DNA from: Lanius collurio
Taxonomy: Eukaryota; Chordata; Aves; Passeriformes; Laniidae
Direction: 5' to 3'
Length of the DNA: 64,000 bases
NCBI GenBank assembly: GCA_020086605.1
Contig: JACBWW010000016.1
Span: forward strand, 18,292,600 to 18,356,599
In this document: piece by piece, positions 12,426-26,544 of the stretch
Numbering within the stretch: the stretch's first letter is position 1
Layout: the number at the start of each line of letters is the position of its first letter
Made by a program: the position numbers and the translations under genes
Notes under the pieces: generated by a model
Databases searched by the model: none
Told to the model about the DNA's origin: nothing
What the model saw: the letters and a program-made list of their open reading frames with translations, nothing else

Positions 12426-15400
12426 CTAAAATACAGGTAGAAAATAGCACTGTCAATCAAACTACTACTCTCACTCACTTGAGATCTTCCTGTTGGAACA
12501 GCAGGTTTGGGAGGCAAGGGTACCAAAAACTAGACCAGAGGAAGGGACAGCATACAGCCCAAACACTTTCTTCTTCCATCTTATTTACCCCTCCCTCCCC
12601 TCACATGGCCAAGGATTGGGTGGATAGTAGAAAACCTAGATGGGTTGCTAGTCTTGCCTTCTACCGTGGCCATTTTTAGGATTTACACTGATAAAACAAA
12701 CTTCCAACATGGATATCAGAATGACCCTGCAGTGGCAAAAGGATATTACTAGGGCTTTGACTCATGAAATAGAACAACTTACAACGCTGGCCATCACTGT
12801 TCACATCAGCTAATGAAGAGACTCTGAAGTTGCATGTTCAGCACTTGTCTGACTAAAACCACAGTGATTCAGGAATTGCCTCATCAGCCATTCAGCCACC
12901 TGCACAGCAGGGCTGGGAGGAGCTGGGATGGTAACCTTATCTCTCCCAAAACATGAAGATTTAGTCCTGTAATTCAGGGCTCTTTGTTAGAAGTGTAAAG
13001 GTCACATTCCTATTCACAGAAGTAACAAAGAGCTCAGTAAGTACTGCAGCGTGTAGGGGCCTTGAAAGAGTTTACTTAAGGGAGTCCCATATACTTGAAG
13101 TCTGAACCAAATCCCACCAGAGTCAATGGGAGCCCTCAAAGGGCTTTGGGCACAGACTCAATAAGGCAGTGTAATCCAGCCAAAGCTTTCAATTTATTGT
13201 CAGAGTCCCACACTGTTTGCAAGAGGGGTTGGATATAGAAAGGAAGGAAGCAAGAAGTCCACGGACAGGTTTATTAAAGTCCACATAGCACTGGAACCTG
13301 TCTCTAACTGCAGCCATGACTGACACTGAGGAAGGACAGAACAATCCTCCTGTTATATCCATTAGCTTCCAGCTCTGCAGGGCTGGGTGATCCCCACTTA
13401 ACCCCAGGTCATTGCATCTCACTGCCAGCTCTGAGCAGACCAATTCACCAGGAATGTGCTCAAGCCTCCATGTGCCCTGTGCCATCTTGGAGCAGGGAGT
13501 TCCACCACGGTGCCAGGTGTGAGATCTCACTCCTCTGGTTTGCTGCTGCTGCTTGGAGAGTGTGTGCTTGTCTTAAGCACAGAGAAAGTGTTTGCAGGAG
13601 ATGTTTCTGACTGCCTGGCTCCCCAGCAGAGCCAAATGCTTGGCACTGAAAACACCAAGGCAGGCAAGATGTGCCTGAGTCCCTCTCCATGGACACCGCT
13701 GTGTGCAGCCACCAGCACAGCCAACCCCGGGTTTCTTCACCCTCACTGCACAAAGTCCTGATGAATTTGAGAGCATTCAGCCCCCAGGATTTGCTCAGCC
13801 TGCATCTCTCTGCTCCCACTGCCAACAAGGGTGCTAACTCGCCTCAGTTGTTGGAATGATATAGCTGTATGGCTTTGAGTGCAACTTGCAAGCGCTGGTA
13901 AGAGCTTTTAGCCAAAAGACATTTCTTTAAATGATTAAATGTACATTTGCAGAGTTCTAGTGTGTTCCAGGATTCCTCCACTTCCTTTTAAGAAAACTCA
14001 AAATTTGATTTTTCCCTTACTAACTTACTTATAACAAAAGCCAAAGCAGCAAAGAACAGTCCCAAAAATGTGTTATACACCCTCAGAGATTCAAGAAATG
14101 AGACATTTGTGAATGATTAACTGGATTTGATCATATCCTGTTTTTTTATGCAGTGGCCAAGGCAAACAAAGGTCCCCATTCTGTCACTGGCAAAGTGACA
14201 CTGAGGAACAAAAGTCAAAGGTATCAGAGTCCGAGACATTTCTGAGTCCATTCTATTTTCCCTGAACCAGAGCCTTAAACGCCAAAAGATTTTGTAATGT
14301 AAATAATTGTCCTGAATCCAGTAAATCTTTGACACCATGACAGCACAAGAGAAACCAATTTTAACTCTTTTAAATCCAGAGAAAAAAGTAACTATGCAAA
14401 AGCTCTGGCTCCTCATCCACGCAATGGTAGGTCTATCAACAATGTCAGCTCCTCAGCAGAGCCTGCAAGTCCCTTCAGGTGATGGATGAAGACCAAAAGG
14501 TGACTCTTCCCGGAGTTCCCATTCCTGCCCTCTGTGTGGGTACCATGCTGAAAGCTGCCAGCTCCTGGGACTGGTGATCTGCTGTGCAGCATGGCAATAA
14601 GGCTTGCTCTTTTCATTTTGCCTTTCCTAACTGGAAGGAACACCAGCTTCCATTAAAAACCTCTCAAATTCCAGAATAAATTGAAATTTTCATTACCAAT
14701 TTCCATGTGAACATCATAGTTATTTCATTGTATGACTACAAACCAATACATACTAAAATTTTAGAGACAATTAGGCTCAACATCAGTGAAAAACATCAAA
14801 TCCCTGCCTCTGGCTGCCAATTGAGTATGTAGCAATTGTCATATTTTTTATAACATCATGGATTTAATTTTTATTTCTCAATAGAAAATAAATGAGCTTT
14901 ATAGATATATATGCATGTGTGTGCATGTATGCTTCTGCTAAAAGATTTAAAAAAATTCTCTTCCTGGCCTGGGAAAAACCTCAAGAAAGCATAGCTACTG
15001 AAAATTTAGAGCAGCTAGAGACATATCAGACAGGTTAGAGAGACAGGGGAATGAGCTTGCATTTGCATCACTATTCCCTCTTTGGTCTAAACCTGAATAA
15101 ACCATTTCTGCAGTATTAACCAAATTTATCTTGACAGCTGATGAAAACTGGATCTGAGAGGTCAGAACATCAGCTATCCTGGGAAATCCATGGAAGTGGA
15201 AAAGGAGAGAAAGCAGACATAAAAGATTTTCTAGATAGGGACCTGAAGAGAAAGTCTGCACTTGGGCACGGAGATGTGCAGAGCAGCCACCCCTAACAGT
15301 TAAAGATGGAAAAAGCCCAGGTGTGGATGCAATCCTTCCACCCTCTGAGGATGAGGAGGTACTCATGGGGTTTGCCTGAGGACAAGACCCAGTGCTAAAC

Positions 15401-18400
15401 AGCCATTGTAGTTTGAACACAAACACAGTGGAGTGGTCAGTGGGGCTGCTGCACTTCAGAGGGGGTTTCTTATTAAACTTGATGAGGCCAAGATTATTCT
15501 CCTTTCACTCATGTCTTGTTTTTTTGAGACAGAGGATCTGGAGACAGTGGAGGAACACATTATACAGTGTGGTTGCTAACATTAATCATCGACCTTCCAT
15601 CCCTGGTTTGCTTTTTTTATTTTTAATTAAGAACTGTGCTTTGGACTACACAGAGCAGATCCATGTAATGTGTTTCCTTATCTCCCCAAGGTTTCATTTT
15701 TCACTGGAAGAAAGACTAAACCATCAATCTGGGATTTTTTTTAACTAAAAAACATGTAAAAAATACACAAAATATACATGGTTTCCTTAAACACACCTCT
15801 GAAAGAATGCATTTTCTTCTTTTCTTAGTGGAATATCCTGAGGCAGAGAGAAAGACACTTCTCAGCCAACTCTTGACAGCCATGTATTTTCTAATTGACC
15901 ACATAAACTAAAGCTCTCCTTTTCCATTTCAGGCATCCTAGTGACCCTCATCAATAACCTAAGCATCAGGTTGCACCCCTCAAAAGTCAGATGAACTTAG
16001 GTGTTCCTACACAGAAAAATTATAACCGTGTTTTGATGACAGAAGCAGAAAAAAGTTTTTAAGCAAATGTTATGTACTTTATCTAGGTTTAGAGATCTAC
16101 TACAAATTACTTTGTCCATTCGTTTCACAGTTCTTTGTTCCATGGCTTAGAAGGATAGCAGGGTACAAAGGAGCAGGAGATAATTCCCTCACAAAGGACC
16201 TCCACTGCCAGAGCCTTTGAAGTTGTGCTAAAAAAGCCTTGCTAGCCCATTAGCTGACACACAGCAGAAATCTGAACTGTTTCCATGCACACTACAAGCA
16301 GAGCTATTTTCTGCACAATTAGTCATAAAAAGGGCCAATGTAAACTGTGTCGGGAGGTCTCAATTCTTTACATTCTCCACACAGTGAATCAGACATTATG
16401 TATAACGTTTTGTTGCCATTTAGACCTTGGGCTGCTCTGCAATCAGGAGGCGGCAACCTCTATTCCTCCTTCTCCCTCGATGCTGATTCTCAAGCCCCTT
16501 GGCAGCACCACAGTGTTTATGGGAGGAAGGCTTCACAAGAATTAGTGTAGGGAAAAATGCCAAAGGGCTGAGAGTTGCCCCCTCACAGCTGGGGCAAATA
16601 CTTTGTGGTTCCTTTGCCTGCTGCCTCCAAAACTGCATCTCCATTTCTCTTACTCTCACAGTGGTCAAACTGAGTATTTTGGAAGCTGAATGATGAATTT
16701 GTTAAGATGAGGCTGTGGTAAGGAGCTACAGCAAACACTGTAGGCAATGACTTTTATCTGAATCTGCTAATTTCTCCACTATAGCATTCCAGTCTGAGCC
16801 AGTGGTCTCTGGGAAACAGCAGGAATTTACTGGGAACCACATGCCATCCCACATTACTCTCTCCTGACACGACAGATGTCCCAGACCCATGATGGGCAAT
16901 CAGTTTAGTGGATAAACTCTGCAAATTTTTAATTCTCTTTCTTTCCTTGTCCAGCACCTTTCTTTGCCAGTAAATAATGTGCCTTAAAAACTGGAGGCTC
17001 TTCAGCCTTTCCATGGTGACCCAGGTTTAAACCACTATTATTGCCACACAATTGCTTCTCTTTGTTCTTGAATCACTTTCTTCCTTAAAATCTCACTCTA
17101 GTGCTAAGGATGGTCTTGAATAAGTATCTTGAACACACTTTGACAAGGAGCAAATGCTGGATTTGTGCAGATCTTGCTCTAGCACTGAGTACCCCTCTGA
17201 TGTGAAGTGTCTTATCAAGGAATGACACCGGGTAATGGATTAGGTGGGTGATATGCAGTACCTAGGCATGAATATGATGTTAGGATTGCCTGAATATTTT
17301 GATTTTAAATTTTACTGATAACAAAAACAAAATTTGTGCTTGTGGGGATCCAACAGGGGAATTTTCTGGAAATGGCTTGAAGGACCCCAGTCTACCCCAG
17401 TTAGTATAAAATAATGAGAGCCACACCATGCCAGAGGATGAGACATGCAGCCCTACCACACCAGACCAGATCTAATAAAAGCTCCCTAGAGGCTGGTATT
17501 GAGGTTTGAAACAAGAGCTCTGTGGGTTTGCCAAAGGAAAAGGGATGATCAGAGACCCCACCTTCCAGAAAAGCCTGTCACCCCAGGTTGCTGGCTTTTG
17601 TTCTGCTTCAAGACACGGTTTTGCACTTGGAAATTGCAGCATTATGCAAAAAGCTGTGAAGGAGAGCTGGAGATGCAGGGAACGAGCTTTCCTCCTCCTC
17701 TGTTTGGCAGGAGTATCCGAGCCCAAAGCATGCCTTAAAAAATACTTTGCACAAGCCACGTGCAATGGTCTTGTAAAGCAGGCTTTCATCATAGACTCCT
17801 TACATCATGCCACCCCTTCTCCAAGCAGATGGAGAAATCATTTTCCTTCTTGTTTGATGTTGTTATTCTGTGCAGTTGTGAGGAACTGACTCATAGCCAC
17901 TTTGGACAGTCACGGGAACCAGAGCAATAACACATAAAAAGCCAAAGCGTGCAGCATTTCCAACGTCCAGCAACCCTCCCATGGCTCCCCTTCATTCTTT
18001 TCTTGCATGTAATCACCTCTGTCTCCTCTCACCCGAGTGCACTTACAGAACAAGCTCTGGAGAAAGGCCACACCGTAGCTGGAGGGAGAACGGAGCGACC
18101 AGGGGCCAAAAGTTGAGGGGGTTATTCCGGATTGACGCCAGGCTAATAGAGCACAGATTTGTGCTTCCCTGGGGTGTCTCTGAGATCTGCAGTGCAATTC
18201 TATACTTGGAGCATCTCAATCTGAAGGACAGACAGATTCCCACAGACTTCTATTTCCTTGCTGCCCCCAAGTATAATAAATTCCCCCCACGTCTCTCTGT
18301 TTCTCATCTTCCTTTCTGAGCAGCCCTCCTGTTAAAGGTATGGAGCTGTTGTTGAGGCACTCAAATGCCACACCACAGAAATCCTTCTCTAGAAGCAGCC

Positions 18401-18605
18401 TGGAGCACAATGCACAGTCCTCAACAGCCTCAGCATGAGGTGGGACAGAGTTTACCAGTTTGGAACTGGCTCCTTGCTGGTACAGCGCTCTGTTTCCAGA
18501 CTCAATGCAGGGCCATAATGTGAGCTCAGCAACTCATCTCTCTGCTGTCTTCAAAGTCTTGGAGCACTTTCCCTAGCAGACTTGCCCTAAACATATGTGG
18601 TAAAC
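12426..18605. other. Long gene-free stretch with scattered splice-like motifs
   Basis: No repeat family is recognised. A very strong plus-strand acceptor (ctctccttttccatttcag before 15,933) is followed by 18 open codons and a stop but has no good donor. A minus-strand acceptor and donor pair near 18,035-18,090 encloses about 46 bases (open frame YGVAFLQSLFCKCTR). The 113-, 122- and 101-codon frames at 13,189-13,828 lie on both strands of one GC-richer patch and have no domain. Confidence 0.55.
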
Positions 18606-18638
18606 AATAAAATGATTTTTTTAAAAAAAAAAAAAAAA
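18606..18638 (+). other. AATAAA signal followed by A16 tract
   Basis: AATAAA at 18,606-18,611 is followed 11 bases later by 16 A residues at 18,623-18,638. This is the arrangement left by a retrotransposed, polyadenylated transcript, and also by chance in A-rich DNA. The 300 bases upstream have no frame I recognise, so a source transcript cannot be named. Confidence 0.35.
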
Positions 18639-21600
18639 GCACAATTTTCCTCCAAGTCTAAACCAGCTGTTTCACTTAGGTTAAGAAAAACAACACAAGC
18701 AAGAGCTGAAGTGAGGTCACCCCCCAAACATCTCCTCTGGCCTCTGTGTCAGTTTGTAGCTGCCTCAGACATTTCCAAATGACGTGACTGGTCTGTGCTA
18801 GTGACTCTCACCGGAGAGGATGGCACCTCCACAGAGCAATTCATTCCAACATCTCAAATACCAGGTTTGGGAAGAACATGAGCCCTCTGTGCAAATCTCT
18901 CTCCATCAACCATGTGAGCTTAAGGTGCTCCTTTAGCCTTGGTGTCTTTCAGACATGGCATGGTGGCCTGCTGATCCATCCTGCTATTGCCCAAAAGTTC
19001 CTGAATGCTGCACACAGCCCATCCTTGTTCCCCACTATTCCCTCTTCTGCCCTGTCCCCCATCTTTCTTGTCAAGCCAGAGTTTGCATGGGACAGGGAGC
19101 TGTGTGTGTGTTTGTGCTTTGGTTGGTTATAGGGCCATTTGGGCTATTTCATATTCTTGCTTCACTTATGTGGCAGTTATGAGGAGTTTTCCACAGAGAG
19201 CAGGTCCAACAGAGGATGACTCTTTCCCCTGAGAATCAAACAACAAAGCCTGAAGATTTGAAGCGTTCATTCTGTAAAATGTATTGGTTGTGTTTGCTGG
19301 TGTAAGAAATATGTATGAGGAAAATTGTGTGGGCAGGGCTGAAATAAAAGTTTCATTTACCTTGTCCCCAGGTTTTACTGTGAGTAAAGGCAGGGCTTGC
19401 TCAGTCTGAGATACTGCATGGAGGACAGTAATTGGCATTTTCCCCCCTGGCAGAATGCCATGACTAGATGTGATTTTCTTTTTTCATTGTTTTTGTTTAT
19501 TTTATATTTTAAAGGTGCATGCTCCTCACTGAACCATAGTGTTGGGAAAATACCTTTGTACACAAGGTTGTGACTGGAGGTGTGTGCAGTCATGGAGCTG
19601 TGTGACAGGAAACAAGTCTCTGTGTCCCTCATGGGATCCTCTCCAATGAACAGGCTCAATATACAAAATCTTGGGAACTCCACTGTGCCTAACACCGTGG
19701 CAGAAGAAAAGGAGACGAGTCTGAGGCAAATCTAGAGAAAACCCAGCATCTCTAAGAGTCTTCCTAGGGTGCTGGAGGCATCTTTGGGATCATCAGATCC
19801 CCCAAGAGCAGACAGTCTGGTGTGAAATGCACTGTCTTAACATTCTTTGCTGGTTGTCATCAACACCTCGAGCAGTGAGGAAATTGGTGAGGAAATGCAG
19901 CTTCTTTTTTTACCCCAGGTGCCTTATTAGTGCAGGTACAGCCTTGCTGAAGTACACAACCCTCTCCCACCTGAACCACAATTATCAGCTCTTTCCACAG
20001 AAGCTGCTGCCGGCCCCCTGGCCAGCCAGTGCAGGGCAAGCAGCCTCCGAGAGAAGTGTTTCATATCCCACTGCAAATCCCCTGAGCCATCCCCAGCTAG
20101 TCTGGAATGCACATGGACCTGCTTGCCAAAGCCAGGCAAAGGTCGGGGTAGGGGGGAGAAACTAGATTCTGTAATTGCTGCCTTCTCTCTAAAGGAGGTA
20201 GCTGGGAAGGTGGTACTAGAACCCCTCAAGGACTGGGTGGAGTCTGAGCTCAGGGCAGCTTTGGGCCTTGCAAAGCTCCTCCGTCAGAAAAACAGCTTTT
20301 TGCATGCAGAGTATCTCTGATGAACTTGGGAGGCATCCCTGAGGCCCAGCAAGGACCGGACCGTGTGGGACCTCAGCTGTTCTCAGCATGAAGCCAGTGT
20401 TACAAAATGCAGCACCTCTGCCTGCCTTTGGCAAAGGCTTCTGACAGGTAATAAGGATTTAAATGCATTTTAAGCACTTAATGATTTCTTATAGGAAATA
20501 AATAGGGGTGAGGGCCATGGTCCATCACTGCAGGCTCAGTAGCGAGCTGGACTGTTGAGTGTGTGCTGTTTTGGCCTCATGGATGCTTTTGGCTCCTACA
20601 ATATACTGTGTCTAAAATGTAATCAAGCCTGGTGTGAAACAGCACTTCACTGTGTTAGCTTTGAACCTGCTTCCCCCTCCGCCCCCACAGTCCCTCTAGT
20701 TTGCACAAGACAGCTCTAAACTGAATTAAACAAAACTGTAATCTTGCTCCAGTGTGAGATCAAACCATTCCAGGAAAGTTAGTTGGGGGCAATGTCAGTG
20801 GAATCTGCGAAATTACTTCAAAAGACTACAAGATGAGCTGTCATTTTCTGTTTGAAAAGCAGTTTGAAAACCACAAATCAAAGCTCCCAGTTGGCAGGAC
20901 ATGGATCCTTGCTTGTTCTTTCTGGTTTTGACCTCTCAGTCAAGTTTTCTACAGACTACACTGCTTTCTTCATCTATTCCAGGAGCCCCTTTCTGTTGGT
21001 TTATTTGGATTGGGGATGTCTCATAAGTGAAAAACGTGGTGATGCCTTAGCATAAAACACAGCAATTCCTCAGCAAATTGCCAGCCCCCTGGAGTTTATG
21101 GACAGAGGACAAACTTCTTGCTGGAGGAGAAAGTACTGATGCTTCCTATCCTGCAGACATAGAAAAACAGAAACCATTTCACTAGACTTTTTCAAAAAGG
21201 AAACTCTTCAAGGAAACCAAAACTGAGCCTCCTTAGTCAGGATTTCTTAATCTATCAAAAACTTCACATTGTTAAGACTGGTTGGTGCTTTTCCCATAAA
21301 AATCCAGCTGGCCACTGGATGTCACTGTTGTTGCAGAAAAGCACCCCCGAAATTCACAAATGAGATTGTCAGTACGGTGAGGAGTCACCCCGACCTGGAA
21401 ATGGCCTTTTCTTCCATGTTAATCAGCGCAGCGCTGGTGGCACCTGGAGGCTGCCTGGCCAATGCAACACCTGGGGACAGGACACTCTCCATGGTCTCCA
21501 TCAGCAGCTGAGGGTGAATCCTGCAGGGAGCTCACGGACCCTGATTCACCTGTGCCCAGGTGTGTGTCCCCTCCTCTCGCTGCATCCCCTCTGGCTTTGC

Positions 21601-24561
21601 TGAGACATTCCCTGCTGAGCACAACACACCCGACCTGGTCTCCGGTTTGGACTCAACCCCTCCTCTTCTGCCATCCAGAGGAGTCCACGGCAGCAGGCAC
21701 GATTCCAAGCCTGTCCTTGCTCATGGATTAGAAGCAATTAGGCACAGGGCTGCTCTGTGGTTTTAGCTGGCGCTGCTCGAAAGGCAGTTTGGGGCAGCTG
21801 CACCACTCACAAGGTTTGAGCTGATTGCTCCATCAAAAACTGCCTTGTGCTACGTAGATCATTTGCCACCTCACAAGTTACACCAGGCATCTCCAAATCC
21901 ATTCAACCACACAGGAAACCTGCCCAAAACACCATCCTCAGACTTAAAATTCAGCTAAGCATCCCTTTGCATCATCATGATGAGTCTCCCCAGTGCAGGC
22001 AAGGGGTTTTCTCGAGGAGTGCTTTGAGGCCCTAGGCTGAGTCCTTTCCATGGAGGGAAAGCAGGAGAAATAAGCCCCAAGAGTCCACAAAACACTCTCA
22101 GATTGGAGTCAGATACTGCTGCTGTGGCATTCCAGGAGGTGCAAACTTGTTTCCCACCTTACACTCCAAGCCCAAGGCTTGCTGCTTGGTTCATGCCTGT
22201 CCTGACATTGCGAAGCAAACTCCCAAAACAGAGCAGATGGAACCAACAAACTCTTGCCCCTGAGGAGAAAAGGAAGGCAGGAACAGACTGCAGACATTTT
22301 TTAAGCTGCTGAATATGGTATTACAAGACCCTGAGATACATGTAGTGTGGGAAGAGATCTAGAGCACCTACATCTGGAGCTCTGTCTCCTTTGAAATGCA
22401 AAGCACGCCAAAGACGTGGAGTAATAGAAAATTGGGCTAGAAAGTATTCATTTTAGTCCATCTAAATGCCATAAATCAGGATCAGCTCTCCCTGGGCATG
22501 ATGGATCAGATCAGCTTTGACAATAAGGAGTTTGGTATAAATTAGAAAAAGGACCTCCAGAGGACATTTGACAGCACTAGGAGATTCCATGGTTGTGTCA
22601 TTTATTCATTACTTTTTCTCTCTTAAAAGTAAAACAGAAGAAAGAAATGCCCTGTGAAGGACAGACAGTCCTTTGGCTAAAGGTCCTGTGGTGGAAGGAT
22701 GGGGAGCTTCCAGCCAGCAATGGCAAATGCTCTACCAGAAGGATCAGTAAATCTTATCTGTCAGAGAGACCATCTGTGTAGTGGGAAAAGAACAGAATGC
22801 AGTCCTGCAGTATTGAGGAGTTCTCAGCTGCAAAGGTGCTGTGTGAGTATTTATCACAACCCAGCTGTGATGAACTACATCTTGCAAATACTTCCATTTG
22901 TAAGCTACTCTGGGCATGCAAACAGCTGTATCAAGCCCCCACATCCTCATGGACAAAGGACATCTTGCTCAAAAATTTAAAATTTAATAGACTAAAAGTC
23001 TTGGAAAGCTGTATTCCTTGAGTACTAATTTGCAAATGTTGTGTCTATGAAGAAGTTCTTCTCATCACAAATTTATTCCCAATTAGACTATCAGATGTGT
23101 CTCCACATTCCACTCATTGCTAGTTATTTTTGTGAGTTTCACCCACACAGATCTATTCTCAGCCACATGGCCAAACATCCTGACTAATTTCAATTTAGGG
23201 TTTTTTTCTATATAAATATACAGAATTTCTATATACATCCATGTTTTGAGCAAGCAGAAATATTTGATTTGAGTCCCCACTGCAGCACTCTGGTTTTACA
23301 CTGGTATAAACAGTAGTGGTTTCCACTGTTATCTCCTGCTGCCTAGCTGTTAACACTGGGGAAAAGGAGCAACAATGAAGGCAAGCACAATTTATCTGAA
23401 CATCCCCTCATAATACTGGCCCAGGGAGCAGACTTCTAGTGAAACCAAAAAGAGGGAGATTCAGTGCTCCTGTGAAGTTTTCCTGACACAGCTGCCCACT
23501 CTGACACATGGTCACATTCAAAAGCTGAGTAAGTTATTATGGAAGTTCAGAAACCTCAAAATATACACAACAGATTTTGAAAAACATTGTGGTTGTGTGG
23601 CTTTGAGCGTGCTTGAGGAACATGTTAAAATCCAAACAAACAATCCCGCCTTCACCTCTTTCTGTTAACACACGAGTGTGTGAGCACATCACCAAGCTTG
23701 CAATTTGTAGCTCTGTTATTCACAGCCTTCATTAAAGAATAACAGCCCCTGTTTGAGTATCACGAGGCAAAATTGTTCGCACATGTGGACCCAACAGACA
23801 CACCAAGGCTGCACCCTTATGGTTTGTGAGTGACAGGCTTAATAAGATTACGCTTGATCTTTCTCTTAATAAAGCTGGATGACATTCAAGCAAAGCCTGG
23901 GGGTTTTTTAAAGGTACATTAAGGGAACCCAGAGTTTGGCACAGCTGGAAGCCCGAACCATCGAACAAAACTTGGCACTGCCAGCATTCCCTTACGCTCT
24001 CAGACCTCACATAATGAATATTTATATCTATATATACAGACACGCACATATATTAAATACCTATCATTAGCTGGTCAAGGTCAATGCTCTGGGTAACAGA
24101 GCTGGATGTAATACCATGAACGATGATGGCTCTTTTTTTTTTTCCCCTTGTGTTATGAATCACACAAATTAAGCAACCCACAGTTTATAGAGTCTGCAAC
24201 ATGATGGACTGCTTTTAAACCACACATACCAAAGGGAAGGAGAACAACTCCAAGAAATTACAAAAGCAAAAAATAAGTGTCATCACCTTACTGTTTAAAC
24301 CTGAATATAGCAGAACATGGAGACTCCTGCTTAACTTTAATAACACCAGCAACCTCAGCTGGCTCCAGGGAAGCAGTCATTTGCTTGAGATAAGTCAGGG
24401 CTCGTGTATTTTGAAGCTTTATGGGTGAGAAGCTAAATAGTCTTAGCTGAGTCACACTGATTTAAACCATCTCTGCAACTGGTCCAAAGATTACAAAAGA
24501 CACTTCACAAAGAAATCTCTCAGAGGAAGAGGAATCACTGAATTTTTACTGGAGAAAAATG
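18639..24561. other. Gene-free stretch; one weak minus-strand exon candidate
   Basis: No repeats are recognised. At 19,361-19,413 the minus strand has an acceptor (tactgtcctccatgcag), a donor (GACAAG then gtaaat) and 17 open codons (SQTEQALPLLTVKPGDK). This is too short to support a gene. The interval 23,700-24,060 is listed separately as possible regulatory DNA. Confidence 0.5.
23700..24060. promoter_or_regulatory. Possible conserved non-coding element
   Basis: Repeat-free DNA with retained CpGs (atcacgagg, attacgctt, cgaaccatcgaac) and AT cores such as taataagatta and cttaataaagc. Every frame is closed or shadow-like. Vertebrate developmental enhancers often look like this, but constraint cannot be seen in a single sequence, so this is a compositional guess. 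Confidence 0.2.
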
Positions 24562-24586
24562 ATATATATATATATATATATATATA
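24562..24586. repeat. (AT)n microsatellite
   Basis: About twelve uninterrupted AT dinucleotides follow gagaaaaatg. This is a simple repeat and probably length-polymorphic. Confidence 0.95.
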
Positions 24587-25671
24587 AAAGAAAAGTAATG
24601 ACTCCCCAACTAAGACTTTACTTTTGGAAAAGGAAAGCTTCCTTAAGGACAGAGTGAACATTCACATGTTCTCTTTCCCTCATCTCTGTTGGCTATGCCC
24701 TCAAGCTGAGTTTCTGTGTATTAAGTACCAGCCCTACAGATAAATCAGTGGATCTGAATATTAAACACAGAGTTCATGATGGAGTTGGTATCTAGATGTA
24801 CATGGGGTGGGGATGGTTTAGACACTAATTTATCTGCCAATAAAATATTATTTTTTTTTAATAGCCAAAATAGTTCCCAAATTACATTAACTGAGGAGTA
24901 CTGATGAGAAATTTAAGAATACTGGAATACTGTCCTTTGCTGTTCCCAAAACAAAACAAAAAAATTTTAAAAGTCACAATTTTATTTCAAAGCATGCAGC
25001 AATGATTTACTGAAATGGAATATGTGTACATGTAATTTCAAAAAGAACACAAACATGGGCATTAAATTAAACACTTTGCAGAGCCTGAATTTTCTTCCAG
25101 GCTTTTGTTTTGGTGAGAAAATGAAAACGTTTTTTGTTCGGCATTGACCCAGTATAACTTTTCCTTCCATCATCTGGTTGAGCTGACAAAACAAGACATA
25201 AATCACTTCCCCTGAGTCCAGGTCTTGTTAATGTGGATGAATTCCTGATCCTCAGCATCTCTCTTTTTCTTGAGATCTACGTGCAGTACCTTAAAGCCTG
25301 AACATGGTGGTGGGACCTTCCCTGGCTGTTAAAGTCATAGCCACAGACAAGAGGTTCAGAGCCAAAATACCTCCTTGCAGAGTCCCCTCTTCTTCCCTTA
25401 AAGTCAGTCCTGAGACTCCCATTGAATTCAAGGGAGCTGATCAGAGATTTATGCTACAGAAAAGTACACAAGGAAACATTGCTTCCTTCTGTCTTCAACT
25501 CATGGCACTCAATTTGCCTCTGGGGCTGCAAACTTGTCCAATTTAGCTCTTTACTTTCACTTACAATGCTTAAAAGTTTCTCCTTGTGTGCAACCTGGTC
25601 AGAAGCTCACTGAAATCAATGAAAAATGCCTAGAAGGAATCTCCTGTGCAATCTGGGGTCCTTACTTCCAG

Positions 25672-25721
25672 TTGGTTTGAAGACACCAGAGCTCCAGAGC
25701 ACTGAGGACACACAATTACAG
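25672..25721 (+). other. Short exon-like segment
   Basis: The acceptor ggggtccttacttccag precedes 25,672 and a consensus donor (ACAG then gtgagc) follows 25,721. One frame is open for 16 codons, starting GLKTPELQST. Both splice motifs are good, but 50 bases is too short for a gene call. Confidence 0.12.
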
Positions 25722-26544
25722 GTGAGCAGAACATGAACAGCAGAAAAGATCCTCTTGCCTAAAGAGAGGTCCATGTAAGTCAGTAAAAGCAGCAAGACAA
25801 TGTGCCTGAAGGAATCTAGCCCATAATTATCCAGTTAAATAATTATCTGCTCCTTTCATGAAACTGAGATAATCCTGACTGAAACAAGAAATTAATGGCT
25901 GGTCCTATTGGCATTTTTATGTCCAAATTCTGCAGAACTTTTAATTCAACCGAACTCCACCTATGAAGCTCTCACACTGTATTTTGGCTGACTATTTTGG
26001 GCTATTATATAAGGCCTTTGGCACTGGCCTATCCCAGATTTCCCCCAACCTCTACACTTTTTGTCACAGCCAAGTTTCTGCAGGAAACGAACCACTTTTC
26101 ATTGAGACCAAATAGCTCAAGAACGTCAAAAGAAAAAAAAAAAATCAAAAGGCTTTGGGTCAGCAACAAGAGCAATAGAGAGGCCTCGAAAATGAAAGGG
26201 ACTCGTTCTGAAAATGTTTTTTTGACTATGTCAGAGCCAATTCCCAATGGAGTGAAACAAGAAAAACATTCCTTGAGAGATTCGAGATCTGTCACGAATT
26301 CCCGAGGCACATTAAGAAGTCTCACTCTCCCCTCTGTCTCTCATTCCCCTCCAAGGTACATCATGGGGCTCCAGAAGGAGGATGGTAAGTTTGTACATCA
26401 CCCACCCACTATCATACAGAGGATGGTAAGAGATCAGTACAGTGGTCCTAGATATCTGCAGACACAATGAACCAAGGGTTAAGGAATCCCACAATAATGT
26501 TCCACAGTTTCTCATATTTTGGGGTGATAAAAACAATAGAAATC

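Noticed and set aside
13189..13828. Three frames of 101-122 codons on both strands
   Set aside because: All lie in one GC-richer patch and share the same bases. None has a recognisable motif.
17990..18110. Minus-strand acceptor (cgttctccctccag) and donor (CTCGG/gtgaga) around 46 bases
   Set aside because: Both motifs are good but the enclosed 15 codons are too few to separate from the many by-chance pairs. It is noted in the block entry only.
25997..26470. 157-codon plus-strand frame
   Set aside because: Contains a lysine run from a poly-A stretch, has no domain and no promoter. A donor-like ATG/gtaagt at about 26,390 would enclose only a 29-base exon after its acceptor.
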